Positions 15,235-25,063 are shown, numbered from the stretch's first letter. The stretch is DNA of 60,420 nucleotides from CALHVX01 sp038757945 (GCA_038757945.1 JBCDGJ010000005.1:1-60420); one strand, 5' to 3'. The notes: generated from the letters alone by a model not told the origin. A program made the numbers and translations.

Positions 15235-18200
15235 ATGACGTCTCGAGACACTGCCACCTGGCTGGTGGCGGTTGCATTTGTCCTTGGGCTGGCCGGTTGC
15301 GGCAGCTCGTCCGATAACGCTTCACCGGGCGCCGTAGTTGTCGTCGAAGAGGTTGTTGTCGATCCTGATCCGGGTAGCGGTGGCGGCGGAAGCGGCGGCG
15401 GTGGCACCGGTGGCGGCGGTGGCGGAACGGGCACCGAGGTCGACACGGTCATTCCTGACGCGCTCAATACCGCAATTGTCGATTCCGGAACCACCACCAG
15501 CGCGGCACTCGGCAGCAAAGCGATCTTCACCGTTGACGTTGCCGAGCTGGCTGGCGGTCAGCTCGATCCCGCTGGCCTGACCATCGGTAACGACGTGGTC
15601 TTTCAGATCACCGGCGGTGCGCTGAAGGTGACTCCGCCGGCAACAACGACCTCCACCCCGGGGTCGGGAACCTTCAAGTCGTTGCTGGGAGCCAGCAGTG
15701 TAGACATTGCAACCAACGTCGAGACGCTGCCCGATTGTGTTCTCAACGTCGCACCGGGCGCGATCATCGCCGGCAGCAGTGCCAGCGACTTTCTGGTGAT
15801 CGAACAGGGCTGCGCCATCGTTGCTGAGGGCACTGCCGACGAGCCGATCATCTTCACGGCCCAGCAGGAGCTTGACGGCACCGTCGAAGCCAGCGACCGC
15901 GGGCTCTGGGGCGGTCTCGTCATCAACGGCCGTGCGCCGATTAACGACTGTCCGGAAGGCGTTTCTGGCGGCACCATGGGCTGCATCAAGGAAGGTGAGG
16001 CCAACTCGGGTACTTTCGGTGGCGACCAGCCGAACGACAACTCCGGTACGCTCCAGTATGTGTCCGTTCGTTATGCCGGTTCCAACGTTGATCCGGAAAA
16101 CCAGCTCAACGGAATTGCTTTCCAGGGCGTCGGTGATCAGACGGTCATCGAGTACGTACAGGTTCACAACAACCTCGACGACGGCATTGAGTTCTTCGGC
16201 GGCACCGCAGACGCGAAGTACGTCGTTCTGACCGGCAACGCTGACGATTCGCTGGACTGGACCGATGGCTGGACCGGGCGTATCCAGTACCTCTACATCG
16301 AACAGAGCGATTCTGCCGACAACGCGATCGAAGCCGACAACCGGGAAGGCAACGAGAATCTGTTGCCGCGTTCCAATCCTTCAATCGCGAACATGACCGT
16401 GCTCGGCAAGTCCGACGAGCGTGCGCTGCGTATTCGCCGCGGTACGGGACTGGATCTCTTCAACAGCTTCATCGACGGCAGCGAGCGCTGCATCCGCGTA
16501 GACGGCGCGTCACGGGACCTGATCGGCACGGATATCAACGTGGCCGGCGTCAGCTTCGCCTGCGGAACCACCCACGAGGGGGACTCCGACGGTGCCGTGG
16601 AAACTTATCTCAACAGCGCGATCAACGTGTCGCAGATCGGTGAGAACGTAACGCCGATCAACATCGACGATACCTTCTTTACCGATGAAGACTTCATTGG
16701 CGCCTTCGGCTCCGAGGACTGGTCAGCCGGTTGGACTGTCCCTGGCTCGGTCAGCCAGCCGACCCAGGCGGACTTCGGTTGTCCGGAAGGTACGCAGACC
16801 AGCGTCGAAACCGTTGGTGGCCAGCGTGTGTGTCAGCTCTCTGGAACGATTACCAGCGACGTACTCCTGACCAGCAACAATCTTTACCAGCTGATCGGTA
16901 AAGTCACTATTGGCGGCGAGAATACCGACAGCGCTACGCTGACCATCCAGGCCGGTACCACCATCTACGGGGCTTCGCCGGAAACTTTCCTGGTGATCTC
17001 CCGCGGCTCGCAGATCATCGCCAACGGCACCCGCACTGCGCCGGTTACGCTGACCGCCGAGGATGACGTGCAGGGTCTTGCCGACCTTGAAAACGATCGC
17101 GGCCTCTGGGGCGGACTGGTTATCAACGGCAACGCGCCGATCAACGACTGTCCGGAAGGCGTTACGGGCGGTTCGGCGGATTGCACCAAGGAAGGTGAAG
17201 CCAATTCCGGTACCTTCGGTGGTGACGATCCGGAGGACAGCAGCGGCAAGCTCAACTACCTGGTCGTGAAGTTTGCCGGCTCCAACGTTGATCCGGAGAA
17301 CCAGCTCAACGGTATTGCCTTCCAGGGTGTGGGCAGCGATACCGAGGTGGACTTCGTCCAGGTGCACAACAACCTCGACGACGGCATCGAGTTCTTCGGG
17401 GGTACGGTAAACGCCAAGCACGTGGTGCTGACCGGCAATGCCGACGATTCGCTCGACTGGACCGACGGTTGGCAGGGCAGCATCCAGTTCATCGTCATCG
17501 ACCAGGATCCAGCGAGCGGCGACAGCGCGATTGAGGCGGACAACCGTGAAGGCGCGGAAGACCTGCTGCCACGTTCCCTGCCGACGATCGCCAACATGAC
17601 AATCAACGGTATCGAGGGATCTTCCGGCGCACGGCTGCGCCGCGGTACCGGTCTCGAGCTGTACAACTCGGTGATCTCCGGCAGCGATGACTGTCTGCGC
17701 ATTCAGGGCTCGTCGATCAATCAGCTCGGCACCGGAATTCAGTTCGGTGGCGTCAGCCTCGATTGCGGGTCGCCCTTGCGTGCGGACAGTCCGGAAGACG
17801 AGGCTGCTGTGCAGGCTGAGCTGGACGCGAGCGAGAATATCTCGACCAGCGGCGCAGCAGTGCCGGCGGTAGCGCTCGAAGGTGACTTCTTCGACGCAGC
17901 ACCGTTCGTTGGCGCCGTCGAAAGCGCTGACGAAGACTGGACCGCGGGCTGGACCGTTGCGATGCCGGACAGCAGCGTATCGCTGGGTTGCCCGGCTGGC
18001 GCTGCGGAAATCGCATCCCTCGACGGCAGCACGACCACCTGTCAGCTCAGCGGAACCTACACCAGCGATCTGGCATTGGCCCGTGGCAACTTCTACGTGC
18101 TGGACGGCAAGGTCGTTATCGGTGGCGATAACATCAACCCGGCGACGCTCGGCATCGAGTCTGGCGTGACGATCGTCGGCGACGATCCGGAGGACTTCCT

Positions 18201-19164
18201 GGTGATCTCCCGCGGTTCGCAGATCATGGCGCGCGGTACGGTCAACATGCCGATTACCCTCACCGGCGATCGGGACGTGCTGGGCACGCTGCCGAACGCC
18301 GATACGGCTCGAGGAGAGTGGGGCGGCCTGGTGATCAACGGCAATGCACCAATCAATGACTGTCCGGAAGGTGAAACCGGCGGCACCGTCGGTTGCACCA
18401 AAGAAGGTGAAGCGGCGTCTGGTCTCTTTGGTGGCGCGAACCCTGAAGATACCAGCGGCATGCTGCGCTACGTGGTCGTCAAGTACGCCGGCTCCAACGT
18501 AGATCCGGAAAACCAGCTGAACGGTATTGCCTTCCAGGGCGTCGGCAGCGGTACGAGCGTTGACTTCATTCAGGTCTTCAACAATCTGGATGATGGCGTC
18601 GAGTTCTTCGGCGGCACGGTCAGCGCCTCGCACGTGGTGCTGGTTGGCAACGCTGACGACAGCCTCGATTGGACCGACGGCTGGACCGGTAACCTGCAGT
18701 TTGTCCACATCCTGCAGACCGACGATGGTGACAGCGGCATTGAGGCCGACAACCGGGAAGGCAACGAAAACCTGCTGCCCCGGTCCAAGCCGGTCATCGC
18801 CAACATGAGCATCATTGACGAAGGCAATGACAAGCGCGGTATCCGGCTGCGACGTGGAACTGGCCTCAACCTCTACAACAGTGAGGTCACTGGTCATGCG
18901 AACTGTCTGCTGGTCGGAGGCGAGTCGCTCAACCTGCTCGGTTCGGACATCACCTTTGACGGTGTGACGCTGGACTGTGCGACCGTCAACGAGGATGCGA
19001 ACACGGCAGTGCAGAGCTTCCTCGACGGGTCCGCAACGGTTACCCAGGACGGCACGGCTGCCCCGGCAGTGACGCTGCCCGCGCAGTTTGACGGTTCCGG
19101 TGACAGCCTCGTGGGCTCCGGCGTCGAAGACTGGGGTGACGGCTGGACGGTCGGCCTGCCCTAG
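15235..19164 (+). CDS. Giant lipoprotein with three tandem beta-helix-like units
   Basis: From ATG 15235 the protein has about 1,309 residues: lipoprotein signal with lipobox LGLAGC, a Gly/Ser linker (about residues 45-70), then three homologous ~400-residue units. Each holds the blocks RGLWGGLVINGxAPINDCPE, KEGEANSGTFGG, YAGSNVDPENQLNGIAFQGV, NNLDDGIEFFGGT, GNADDSLDWTDGW, EADNREG and LRRGTGL. This resembles a secreted right-handed beta-helix family common in Bacteroidota and marine Proteobacteria. A conserved Cys pair (DCPE...C) recurs per unit. The TonB-dependent receptor follows 86 bp later, suggesting a surface lipoprotein/receptor pair for uptake; ligand unknown. Confidence 0.85.
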   Translation: MTSRDTATWLVAVAFVLGLAGCGSSSDNASPGAVVVVEEVVVDPDPGSGGGGSGGGGTGGGGGGTGTEVDTVIPDALNTAIVDSGTTTSAALGSKAIFTVDVAELAGGQLDPAGLTIGNDVVFQITGGALKVTPPATTTSTPGSGTFKSLLGASSVDIATNVETLPDCVLNVAPGAIIAGSSASDFLVIEQGCAIVAEGTADEPIIFTAQQELDGTVEASDRGLWGGLVINGRAPINDCPEGVSGGTMGCIKEGEANSGTFGGDQPNDNSGTLQYVSVRYAGSNVDPENQLNGIAFQGVGDQTVIEYVQVHNNLDDGIEFFGGTADAKYVVLTGNADDSLDWTDGWTGRIQYLYIEQSDSADNAIEADNREGNENLLPRSNPSIANMTVLGKSDERALRIRRGTGLDLFNSFIDGSERCIRVDGASRDLIGTDINVAGVSFACGTTHEGDSDGAVETYLNSAINVSQIGENVTPINIDDTFFTDEDFIGAFGSEDWSAGWTVPGSVSQPTQADFGCPEGTQTSVETVGGQRVCQLSGTITSDVLLTSNNLYQLIGKVTIGGENTDSATLTIQAGTTIYGASPETFLVISRGSQIIANGTRTAPVTLTAEDDVQGLADLENDRGLWGGLVINGNAPINDCPEGVTGGSADCTKEGEANSGTFGGDDPEDSSGKLNYLVVKFAGSNVDPENQLNGIAFQGVGSDTEVDFVQVHNNLDDGIEFFGGTVNAKHVVLTGNADDSLDWTDGWQGSIQFIVIDQDPASGDSAIEADNREGAEDLLPRSLPTIANMTINGIEGSSGARLRRGTGLELYNSVISGSDDCLRIQGSSINQLGTGIQFGGVSLDCGSPLRADSPEDEAAVQAELDASENISTSGAAVPAVALEGDFFDAAPFVGAVESADEDWTAGWTVAMPDSSVSLGCPAGAAEIASLDGSTTTCQLSGTYTSDLALARGNFYVLDGKVVIGGDNINPATLGIESGVTIVGDDPEDFLVISRGSQIMARGTVNMPITLTGDRDVLGTLPNADTARGEWGGLVINGNAPINDCPEGETGGTVGCTKEGEAASGLFGGANPEDTSGMLRYVVVKYAGSNVDPENQLNGIAFQGVGSGTSVDFIQVFNNLDDGVEFFGGTVSASHVVLVGNADDSLDWTDGWTGNLQFVHILQTDDGDSGIEADNREGNENLLPRSKPVIANMSIIDEGNDKRGIRLRRGTGLNLYNSEVTGHANCLLVGGESLNLLGSDITFDGVTLDCATVNEDANTAVQSFLDGSATVTQDGTAAPAVTLPAQFDGSGDSLVGSGVEDWGDGWTVGLP
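15721..19164 (+). repeat. Three ~1.2-kb coding repeats in the giant lipoprotein
   Basis: The RGxWGGLVING block starts at 15898, 17098 and 18310, so units are spaced by 1,200 and 1,212 bp. Identity is high in the core blocks and low in the unit-joining segments. The first unit starts about 15721 after a partly divergent N-terminal stretch. Repeat boundaries are approximate. Confidence 0.85.
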
Positions 19165-19194
19165 GCCGGCTTCGCGGATACGCGACGAAGACGG

Positions 19195-19222
19195 CGCCAG
19201 GACCAGAGCATTGGGTCTGGCG
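19195..19222 (+). terminator. Short hairpin between lipoprotein and receptor genes
   Basis: CGCCAG-G-ACC (19195-19204) pairs with the segment ending TCTGGCG (19222) with one bulge. No T tract follows. It lies in the 86-bp gap between two same-strand genes and could lower expression of the receptor relative to the lipoprotein. Confidence 0.3.
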
Positions 19223-19250
19223 TCGTTCGTTGCCGCAGAGAGTTCAAGTG

Positions 19251-21950
19251 ATGTTTATGATTCCAAATGTTCCGATCAGACGCTGGCTTCTTGTCGGGCT
19301 GGTCGGTCTGCCCATGCATGTTGCTGCAGCGGAAGCTGATGCCGAACAGGACGAAGAGGACTCTTCTTCGAGCGAACAGGTGTTCATCGCGCCGCCCTCA
19401 ATCGAAGAAGTTGTCGTCCTTGGTCGCTTCATCCCCGATGAAAAGCGCACCACCTCGGAGATCTCCAATGTCCTCGATGAGGAAGCGCTCGGTCTGCTTG
19501 CGGACTCGAGTGTTGGCGATGCTTTGTCGCGGGTCACTGGCCTGTCGCTCGTTGGCGGCAAGTACGTCTACGTACGCGGTCTCGGCGAACGCTACTCGTC
19601 AACGCTCATCGACGGTTCGAGAATCTCATCTCCGGTGCCGTTTCAGAAGACCGTTCCGCTGGATATCGTGCCGAAGTCCATCGTCAAGAGCCTGCTGGTC
19701 CAGAAGACCTACTCTGCTCAGTATCCGGGGGACTTCAGCGGCGGCCTGGTAGACATCCGCACCCGGGCGACACCGGAGCAGAACTATCTGTCGCTCAGCA
19801 TGGGCGTGGGCACCAATGATGAAACCAGCTTCGGCGAAGGCCTTGATTACCGGGGCGGCAGCGCGGACAACTGGGGCTACGACGACGGGACCCGCGACCA
19901 GCCGGAGAACATCCGGATACTGTCGAGCGAAAATTTCGAAGATGTCGGTTTTCCGGAAGACCGTGGCCTGGGTGCGAGTTTCTTCAACCGCTGGGATATC
20001 CGAGAGCGGGAGATGAAGCCCGACTACAACGCCGACGGCGAGTTGGGTCTGCGCTTTGACTACGACAACGGGTTCAGCGTCGGAGCGATCTTTGCCGGCC
20101 GTTATCGGAACCAGAATCGCAACATTTTCAAAGACTTCCAGCGCTACGAGTTCACCGGCATCGATGGTGGCGCCCGGCCAACGGTGGCCTATGAGCAGAA
20201 CACGACAACCAACACCATCAGCCTGAGTGGTTTCGGCAACATCGGCTTCGAATTCGGTAACGATCACACGGTATCGTTGACCCATATTCTGCTGCGCCAG
20301 ACCGACGATCAGACGCAGCAGTTCCGCGGCCTGTCCAGCGAGGATGACGTCAGCGCCGGTGTCCCGATCGAGAGTTACCGACTGCAGTGGATCGAGAACG
20401 AGATCCGCTCGTCGAGCATCAAGGGCGAACACTTCTTCAGCGGTGGCGATACCTTCAATGGTGCGACCCTGAACTGGCGCTACGTGGATGGCAGCGGCTC
20501 GCGGGAGTCGCCGGATCGGCGGACCTACACCTATGCGGAAAACAACGACGGCCTGCAGGAAATGGTGACGGCCGGGCAGCAGGCCGCTGGCGACCTGCGG
20601 GAAGTGTTCCAGGCTCCGGAGCGCAACTATGCGCGGCTGAAGGACGAGATCGAGGAGTATGGCTTCGACCTGGAACTGCTGTTCCTGATCGGTGGTGTTG
20701 ACCTTACCCTGCGCGGCGGCTTTTCCGAGTACGAGCGCGTGCGGGACTCAAGTGACCGGCTGTTCCGCTTCGACGTGACGACCGCCGCGCCGGACTTCAT
20801 CACCCTGCAGACGCCGAGCCAGTTCTTCAGCAATGAAAACTGGGGTGCTGGTTACCTTGACGCGCGGGACTTCTCTGCCGGTGCTGCGAATGCTGCTGGT
20901 ATCTTCCCATTTGCCGAGTCAGGGGAAGAGACGACCGGCTTCTACGCTGCCGTTGATGCACAGGTAACGCCGCGCATCCGCCTTCAGGCCGGCGTCCGGG
21001 AAGAAGAAGCGACGCTGTTCGCCGATGCCTTTGGTGGCAACACCCTGCAGGGAACGATCAACGATGTGACGCAGGAGTACACGGATACCCTGCCATCGGC
21101 CTCCGTGACCTACGAATTCGTGAACGATATGCAGGTGCGGCTCGGCTGGTCGCAGACCGTCAACCGTCCGAGCCTGCTGGAGATCACCGGAACCACGATC
21201 CGGAACCCGGATAACTTCCAGCTCTATCGGGGCAACGTGTTCCTGCAGCCTGCGGATGTCGAGAACTTTGACTTCCGCTGGGAATACTATTTCGGCGATG
21301 CCGACAGCATTTCTATTGGCGCGTTCTACAAGCAGCTCGATAATCCCATCGAGCTTGGCCTGGTCCAGGCACAGAACGATATCTTCACCTGGTTCAACGC
21401 CGAAGAGGCCGAGCTCGAGGGTGTTGAACTCGAGCTGCGCAAGGACCTCTACATCGGTTCCTGGTTTGGTCTCGGTGAGGCCTGGAACGGCTTTACCCTC
21501 AACGCCAACGTATCGTTCATCGATTCTGAGGTGACGCTGCTCGGTGATGGTGAGACCGCCGCCGACGTCCCGCTGACCGGCGGCCGCCAGCTGGCGCGGC
21601 TGTTCCAGAACCAGCGCGAAATGTCCGGTCAGTCCGACATCCTGGGCAACGTGCAGCTGAACTACGTCAACTTCGACACCGGCATAGAGGCCTCGCTGGC
21701 CTACAACTACACCGGCGAGCGCATCGTGCTCGTGGGTTCGGATAACGCGCCGGACATCATCGAAGACGGTCGTGGCAAGGTCGACTTCCTCATCAAGCAC
21801 CGACGGCTGATGTGGGGTCAGGACATCGAGATCGAGTTCCGCGTGCAGAACCTGCTGGATGAAGCGGTGTTCTGGACCCAGGGTGGACGGCTCTACGAGC
21901 GCTACGATATCGGCACGAACTACCGCCTGACGCTGACGGCGGACTTCTGA
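19251..21950 (+). CDS. TonB-dependent receptor
   Basis: About 899 residues from ATG 19251 (AGAGAG ~9 nt upstream; an in-frame TTG at 19230 is less likely). A signal peptide ending near MHVAAAEA is followed by an acidic linker (EDSSSSEQ), a TonB-box-like EEVVVLG, a plug domain (VGDALSRVTGLSLVGGKYVYVRGL, YPGDFSGGLVDIRT) and a long beta-barrel ending in aromatic ADF, as needed for outer-membrane insertion. The GERYSSTLIDG stretch places it in a subfamily often linked to surface lipoproteins. Substrate unknown; pairing with the giant lipoprotein is the main clue. Confidence 0.93.
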   Translation: MFMIPNVPIRRWLLVGLVGLPMHVAAAEADAEQDEEDSSSSEQVFIAPPSIEEVVVLGRFIPDEKRTTSEISNVLDEEALGLLADSSVGDALSRVTGLSLVGGKYVYVRGLGERYSSTLIDGSRISSPVPFQKTVPLDIVPKSIVKSLLVQKTYSAQYPGDFSGGLVDIRTRATPEQNYLSLSMGVGTNDETSFGEGLDYRGGSADNWGYDDGTRDQPENIRILSSENFEDVGFPEDRGLGASFFNRWDIREREMKPDYNADGELGLRFDYDNGFSVGAIFAGRYRNQNRNIFKDFQRYEFTGIDGGARPTVAYEQNTTTNTISLSGFGNIGFEFGNDHTVSLTHILLRQTDDQTQQFRGLSSEDDVSAGVPIESYRLQWIENEIRSSSIKGEHFFSGGDTFNGATLNWRYVDGSGSRESPDRRTYTYAENNDGLQEMVTAGQQAAGDLREVFQAPERNYARLKDEIEEYGFDLELLFLIGGVDLTLRGGFSEYERVRDSSDRLFRFDVTTAAPDFITLQTPSQFFSNENWGAGYLDARDFSAGAANAAGIFPFAESGEETTGFYAAVDAQVTPRIRLQAGVREEEATLFADAFGGNTLQGTINDVTQEYTDTLPSASVTYEFVNDMQVRLGWSQTVNRPSLLEITGTTIRNPDNFQLYRGNVFLQPADVENFDFRWEYYFGDADSISIGAFYKQLDNPIELGLVQAQNDIFTWFNAEEAELEGVELELRKDLYIGSWFGLGEAWNGFTLNANVSFIDSEVTLLGDGETAADVPLTGGRQLARLFQNQREMSGQSDILGNVQLNYVNFDTGIEASLAYNYTGERIVLVGSDNAPDIIEDGRGKVDFLIKHRRLMWGQDIEIEFRVQNLLDEAVFWTQGGRLYERYDIGTNYRLTLTADF

Positions 21951-21977
21951 GGGCCGCACGCAGCAGCTCTTCTCTTA

Positions 21978-22000
21978 CGACCCCGCGTCCTGCGGGGTCG
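21978..22000. terminator. Hairpin terminator after TonB receptor gene
   Basis: CGACCCCGC-GTCCT-GCGGGGTCG is a perfect 9-bp stem with a 5-nt loop, 27 bp after the receptor stop. The stem is very GC-rich; there is no T tract. Confidence 0.6.
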
Positions 22001-22225
22001 AGGCATGGTTTCCGGGCGCTGCGGGCAGCGTCAGGGACGTCACCAAGCACCTGTCTGGATGCCGGCCTGAACGGTCGGCGCTACTGACCTTTCTGCGATC
22101 TGGTCCTACCAGTTTTGTGTGAACACCCTGTGAGCGAATCCCCCGCGGGCGCTCCTTTCCCTGTACCATGTTGGCCCGTTTTCTGACCACAAATCACCAT
22201 CTGAAATCACTGAGAGAGGATTCCC

Positions 22226-23416
22226 ATGGCAATGAAAGACGTCGTAATCGTCGATAGTGTCCGCACCGGGCTGGCCAAGTCTTTCCGCGGCAGCTTCAAT
22301 CTGACCCGTTCCGACGACATGCTGGCGCACTGCATCGATGCATTGCTGGAGCGCAATCCGAAGTTGTCACCGGACGAGGTCGAAGACGTCTACGTCGGCG
22401 CTGCAAGCCACGTCGGCGAGCAGGACGGCAACCTGGCGCGGCTGGCCGTGATCCTGTCGAAGCTGCCGGTGACCACCAGCGGTGTAACCATCAACCGGTT
22501 CTGCTCCTCCGGTCTGCAGACCATCGCGATGGCCGCCAACCAGGTCGCCACCGGACAGACGCAGGTCGCCATTGCCGGTGGGGTCGATTCGATCTCGATG
22601 CGTAACCGTCAGACCCCGGCCAAGGCTGAGCTGAACAAGCGCCTCACGGAAGAAAAGCCGGACATCTTCATGGCCATGGGTAACACCGCCGAGGTGGTTG
22701 CGCGTCGCTACCAGGTCACGCGGGAAGCCCAGGATGAGTATTCCCTGCAGAGTCAGCAGCGCTATGCGAAGGCGGTTGATGCAGGGCTGATCGCTGAAGA
22801 AATCGTGCCGATGCCGGCCACCATGCTCAAGGTGGACAAGGAAACCGGTGCCGAGAGCCATGTCGATGTGATTGTCGACAAGGACGAGTGCAACCGCCCG
22901 AACACCACCCTCGAAGGCCTGGCCAAGCTGCCGCCGGCCTTTGAAGACGATGGTTCCGTAACGGCAGGCAACGCTTCCCAGCTGTCCGATGGTGCGTCCA
23001 TGACGCTGGTCATGAGCGCGGAGCGTGCGGCGCAGCTCGGCCTCGAGCCGATCGGCATCTATCGTGGCTTTACGGTTGCCGGCTGCGAGCCCGACGAGAT
23101 GGGCATCGGACCGGTGTTTGCCATTCCGCGGCTGCTGGAGAACGCGGGGCTGAAGCTCGATGACATCGACCTCTGGGAACTCAACGAAGCCTTTGCATCG
23201 CAGTGTCTCTATTCCCGGGATGCGCTCGGCATCGACAATGAAATCTACAACGTCAACGGTGGTAGCATCAGTATCGGCCATCCCTTTGGCATGACCGGTT
23301 CCCGCATGACCGGTGCCGTGCTGCGCGAGCTCAAGCGGCGCAACAAGAAGTATGGCGTCGTTTCCATGTGCATCGGCGGCGGCATGGGCGCTGCGGGCCT
23401 GTTCGAGGCCGTTTGA
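22226..23416 (+). CDS. Thiolase family protein (acetyl-CoA acyltransferase)
   Basis: The 396-residue protein has all thiolase active-site blocks: nucleophile Cys in NRFCSSGLQT (about residue 91), the NEAFA motif, His in GGSISIGHPFGMTGSR, and the second Cys in CIGGGMGAAG near the C-terminus. AGAGAGGA precedes ATG 22226. Members cleave 3-ketoacyl-CoA in beta-oxidation or condense acetyl-CoA. Flanked by hairpins on both sides, it seems to be a single-gene unit. With the acyl-CoA dehydrogenases and hydratases elsewhere in the window it suits fatty acid degradation. Confidence 0.95.
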   Translation: MAMKDVVIVDSVRTGLAKSFRGSFNLTRSDDMLAHCIDALLERNPKLSPDEVEDVYVGAASHVGEQDGNLARLAVILSKLPVTTSGVTINRFCSSGLQTIAMAANQVATGQTQVAIAGGVDSISMRNRQTPAKAELNKRLTEEKPDIFMAMGNTAEVVARRYQVTREAQDEYSLQSQQRYAKAVDAGLIAEEIVPMPATMLKVDKETGAESHVDVIVDKDECNRPNTTLEGLAKLPPAFEDDGSVTAGNASQLSDGASMTLVMSAERAAQLGLEPIGIYRGFTVAGCEPDEMGIGPVFAIPRLLENAGLKLDDIDLWELNEAFASQCLYSRDALGIDNEIYNVNGGSISIGHPFGMTGSRMTGAVLRELKRRNKKYGVVSMCIGGGMGAAGLFEAV

Positions 23417-23431
23417 GGCGGCTCACCTGAA

Positions 23432-23460
23432 GCCGGCGGGACAACCAATATCCCGCCGGC
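23432..23460. terminator. Hairpin terminator after thiolase gene
   Basis: GCCGGCGGGA (23432-23441) pairs perfectly with TCCCGCCGGC (23451-23460) around a 9-nt AT-rich loop, 15 bp past the thiolase stop. No T tract is present. Confidence 0.6.
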
Positions 23461-23564
23461 ACTCAGGGTGCCGGGAAGCCGAGCCTATCCCGGTTCCAGA
23501 GCTCGGTTACAAAATGAAACCGCCGGGAAATGGCCGGGCAATACACCCGGGCCAGAATAGAAGG

Positions 23565-24269
23565 ATGGTGGACTTGCGACACTCTGCTGAGGCTGAACGC
23601 GTGTCCGCGGCGCTGCCGCGCGGCTCGGGTATGCCGCAGTGGCTGAGCAGCCTGGCCCTGCTCGGCACGATTGCCGCAGCCCTCCTGACCAGCGCTACCA
23701 CGGCACTTGCGGGTGCCGGTCGGCAGAACTCGACAGCCGGATCGGCGACGGCGATCGCCGTGCCACCGCTGCCTGCAGCGGCCGCTATAGAGTCGTTGTC
23801 GGATGCTGACCTTACGGCGCTCAGCGTGCACTGGTCGCAGCTTTCTGCGGAACAGCGCCGGGCCCTGCTGAAAACAGTCAGGGCGCGCATGCAGCGTGAG
23901 AACCGGGCTTCTGGCGCCGCCAGTCCGCTGCAGTCGCAGCGTCGTTTTGGCAGGGTCGTTCGGCAGCGCGACGGGCGCGTGGTCAGCATCGAGACCCGGG
24001 TGTATCGCCGGGCTGACGGTTCTGGCGGCAGCGTCAGTCATCGCATGACGTTTGGTGCCGGCTTTGAACAGCGACAGCGCTCGGCGCGTCGCGCCACGGT
24101 GGTTGCCGCACCTGATGGTCCGGCCCCGGACAGTTCGCCGGCCGCAGCGGCTGGCAGTCCGGAACAGCCTGCCTTGCCCGGTGTCACGCGGGCCAGTGCC
24201 CCTGCTGTCCATGGGTCAGCGGGCACGTCTCGTGAGTTGCCGAGGACTGCAACTGCGCCCCGACAGTAG
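23565..24269 (+). CDS. Hypothetical membrane-anchored protein upstream of ompR-like gene
   Basis: From ATG 23565 (GAAGG upstream) the product has 234 residues: a short basic N-terminus, one hydrophobic segment (WLSSLALLGTIAAALLTSAT, about 24-43), then an Ala/Arg-rich exported part with a helical block LSVHWSQLSAEQRRALLKTV (about 90-109) and a Pro/Ala-rich tail. The block resembles that of proteins with WxxLxxEQR helices but no family was recognised. It ends 71 bp before the response regulator on the same strand and could be an accessory periplasmic sensor (inference). The long antisense frame at 23463-24212 is a shadow. Confidence 0.55.
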   Translation: MVDLRHSAEAERVSAALPRGSGMPQWLSSLALLGTIAAALLTSATTALAGAGRQNSTAGSATAIAVPPLPAAAAIESLSDADLTALSVHWSQLSAEQRRALLKTVRARMQRENRASGAASPLQSQRRFGRVVRQRDGRVVSIETRVYRRADGSGGSVSHRMTFGAGFEQRQRSARRATVVAAPDGPAPDSSPAAAAGSPEQPALPGVTRASAPAVHGSAGTSRELPRTATAPRQ

Positions 24270-24340
24270 TACTGTCCGCTCAAAGTCTCGCGGACCCATG
24301 CTGTGCCAGCTTTCTTTCCCCTCCCTTCGAGCGCCGTCCC

Positions 24341-25063
24341 GTGGCTGAGGTAGCCGGAGCGGAAACCGGTCATCTGCTGCTGGTGGATGACGATCCCGAG
24401 ATCCGTGAGCTCACGACGGCTTACCTTGAGAAGCAGGGCTTCACGGTGGCTGCTGTGGAGTCCGGCGAGGCCATGGACAGTTACCTCGAGGATCACGAGA
24501 TCGATCTGATCGTGCTTGATCTCATGCTCCCGGGCGAACATGGCCTGTCGATCGCCCGGCGCATCAAAGGCACATTGAATCTGCCGGTCATCATTGTTTC
24601 CGCCCAGGGGGAAGACGTGGACCGGATCGTTGGTCTCGAGATCGGTGCCGATGACTATTTAGGCAAGCCGTTCAATCCGCGCGAGCTGCTGGCCCGGATC
24701 CGGGCCGTGCTGCGTCGGGTGCGCGCCGTGCAGCCGGTCGCCGCGGCGGATCGGCCGATGCGCTTTGGGGAATTCGAGTTCGATCGTGCCGCTCATCGTT
24801 TGAGCCGTAACGGAGTCCCCGTAGCGCTGACGACCGGCGAGTTCGATCTGCTCGCGGTACTCGTCAGCGAGCCGAACCGGGTGCTGGACCGGGACCGCAT
24901 CCTCGACCGCCTGACCGGCGCCGAGCGGTCACCGTTCGATCGCAGCATCGATGTGCGCATCACCCGCCTGCGCGGCAAGATCGAAGCGGACCCGTCAGCG
25001 CCCCGTTTCATCCGGACCGTCTGGGGCAAAGGCTACATGTTCTGCCCCGATGGCGGCGCCTAG
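24341..25063 (+). CDS. OmpR-family two-component response regulator
   Basis: The 240-residue protein (GTG start) has a receiver domain with the acidic pair in LLVDDDPE, phospho-acceptor Asp in LIVLDLMLPGEHG, conserved Thr/Ser in VSAQGE and Lys in LGKPF, then a winged-helix DNA-binding domain (LTTGEFDLLAVLVSEPNRVLDR; RTVWGKGYMF). It overlaps the histidine kinase gene by 14 nt. The whole layout is like OmpR/EnvZ. Direct targets are not visible, but the OmpA-type gene downstream is a plausible candidate. Confidence 0.94.
   Translation: MAEVAGAETGHLLLVDDDPEIRELTTAYLEKQGFTVAAVESGEAMDSYLEDHEIDLIVLDLMLPGEHGLSIARRIKGTLNLPVIIVSAQGEDVDRIVGLEIGADDYLGKPFNPRELLARIRAVLRRVRAVQPVAAADRPMRFGEFEFDRAAHRLSRNGVPVALTTGEFDLLAVLVSEPNRVLDRDRILDRLTGAERSPFDRSIDVRITRLRGKIEADPSAPRFIRTVWGKGYMFCPDGGA

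Noticed and set aside
16723..18897. Long antisense open frame (724 codons) on the minus strand
   Set aside because: It lies entirely opposite the giant lipoprotein gene and follows its repeat structure; the translation has no signal, domain or ribosome binding site. GC-rich codon bias creates such mirror frames.
23463..24212. Minus-strand open frame of 249 codons over the unknown membrane protein
   Set aside because: Arg-rich composition, no ribosome binding site and no domain. The plus-strand gene has a start with a ribosome binding site, a membrane segment and an operon position.
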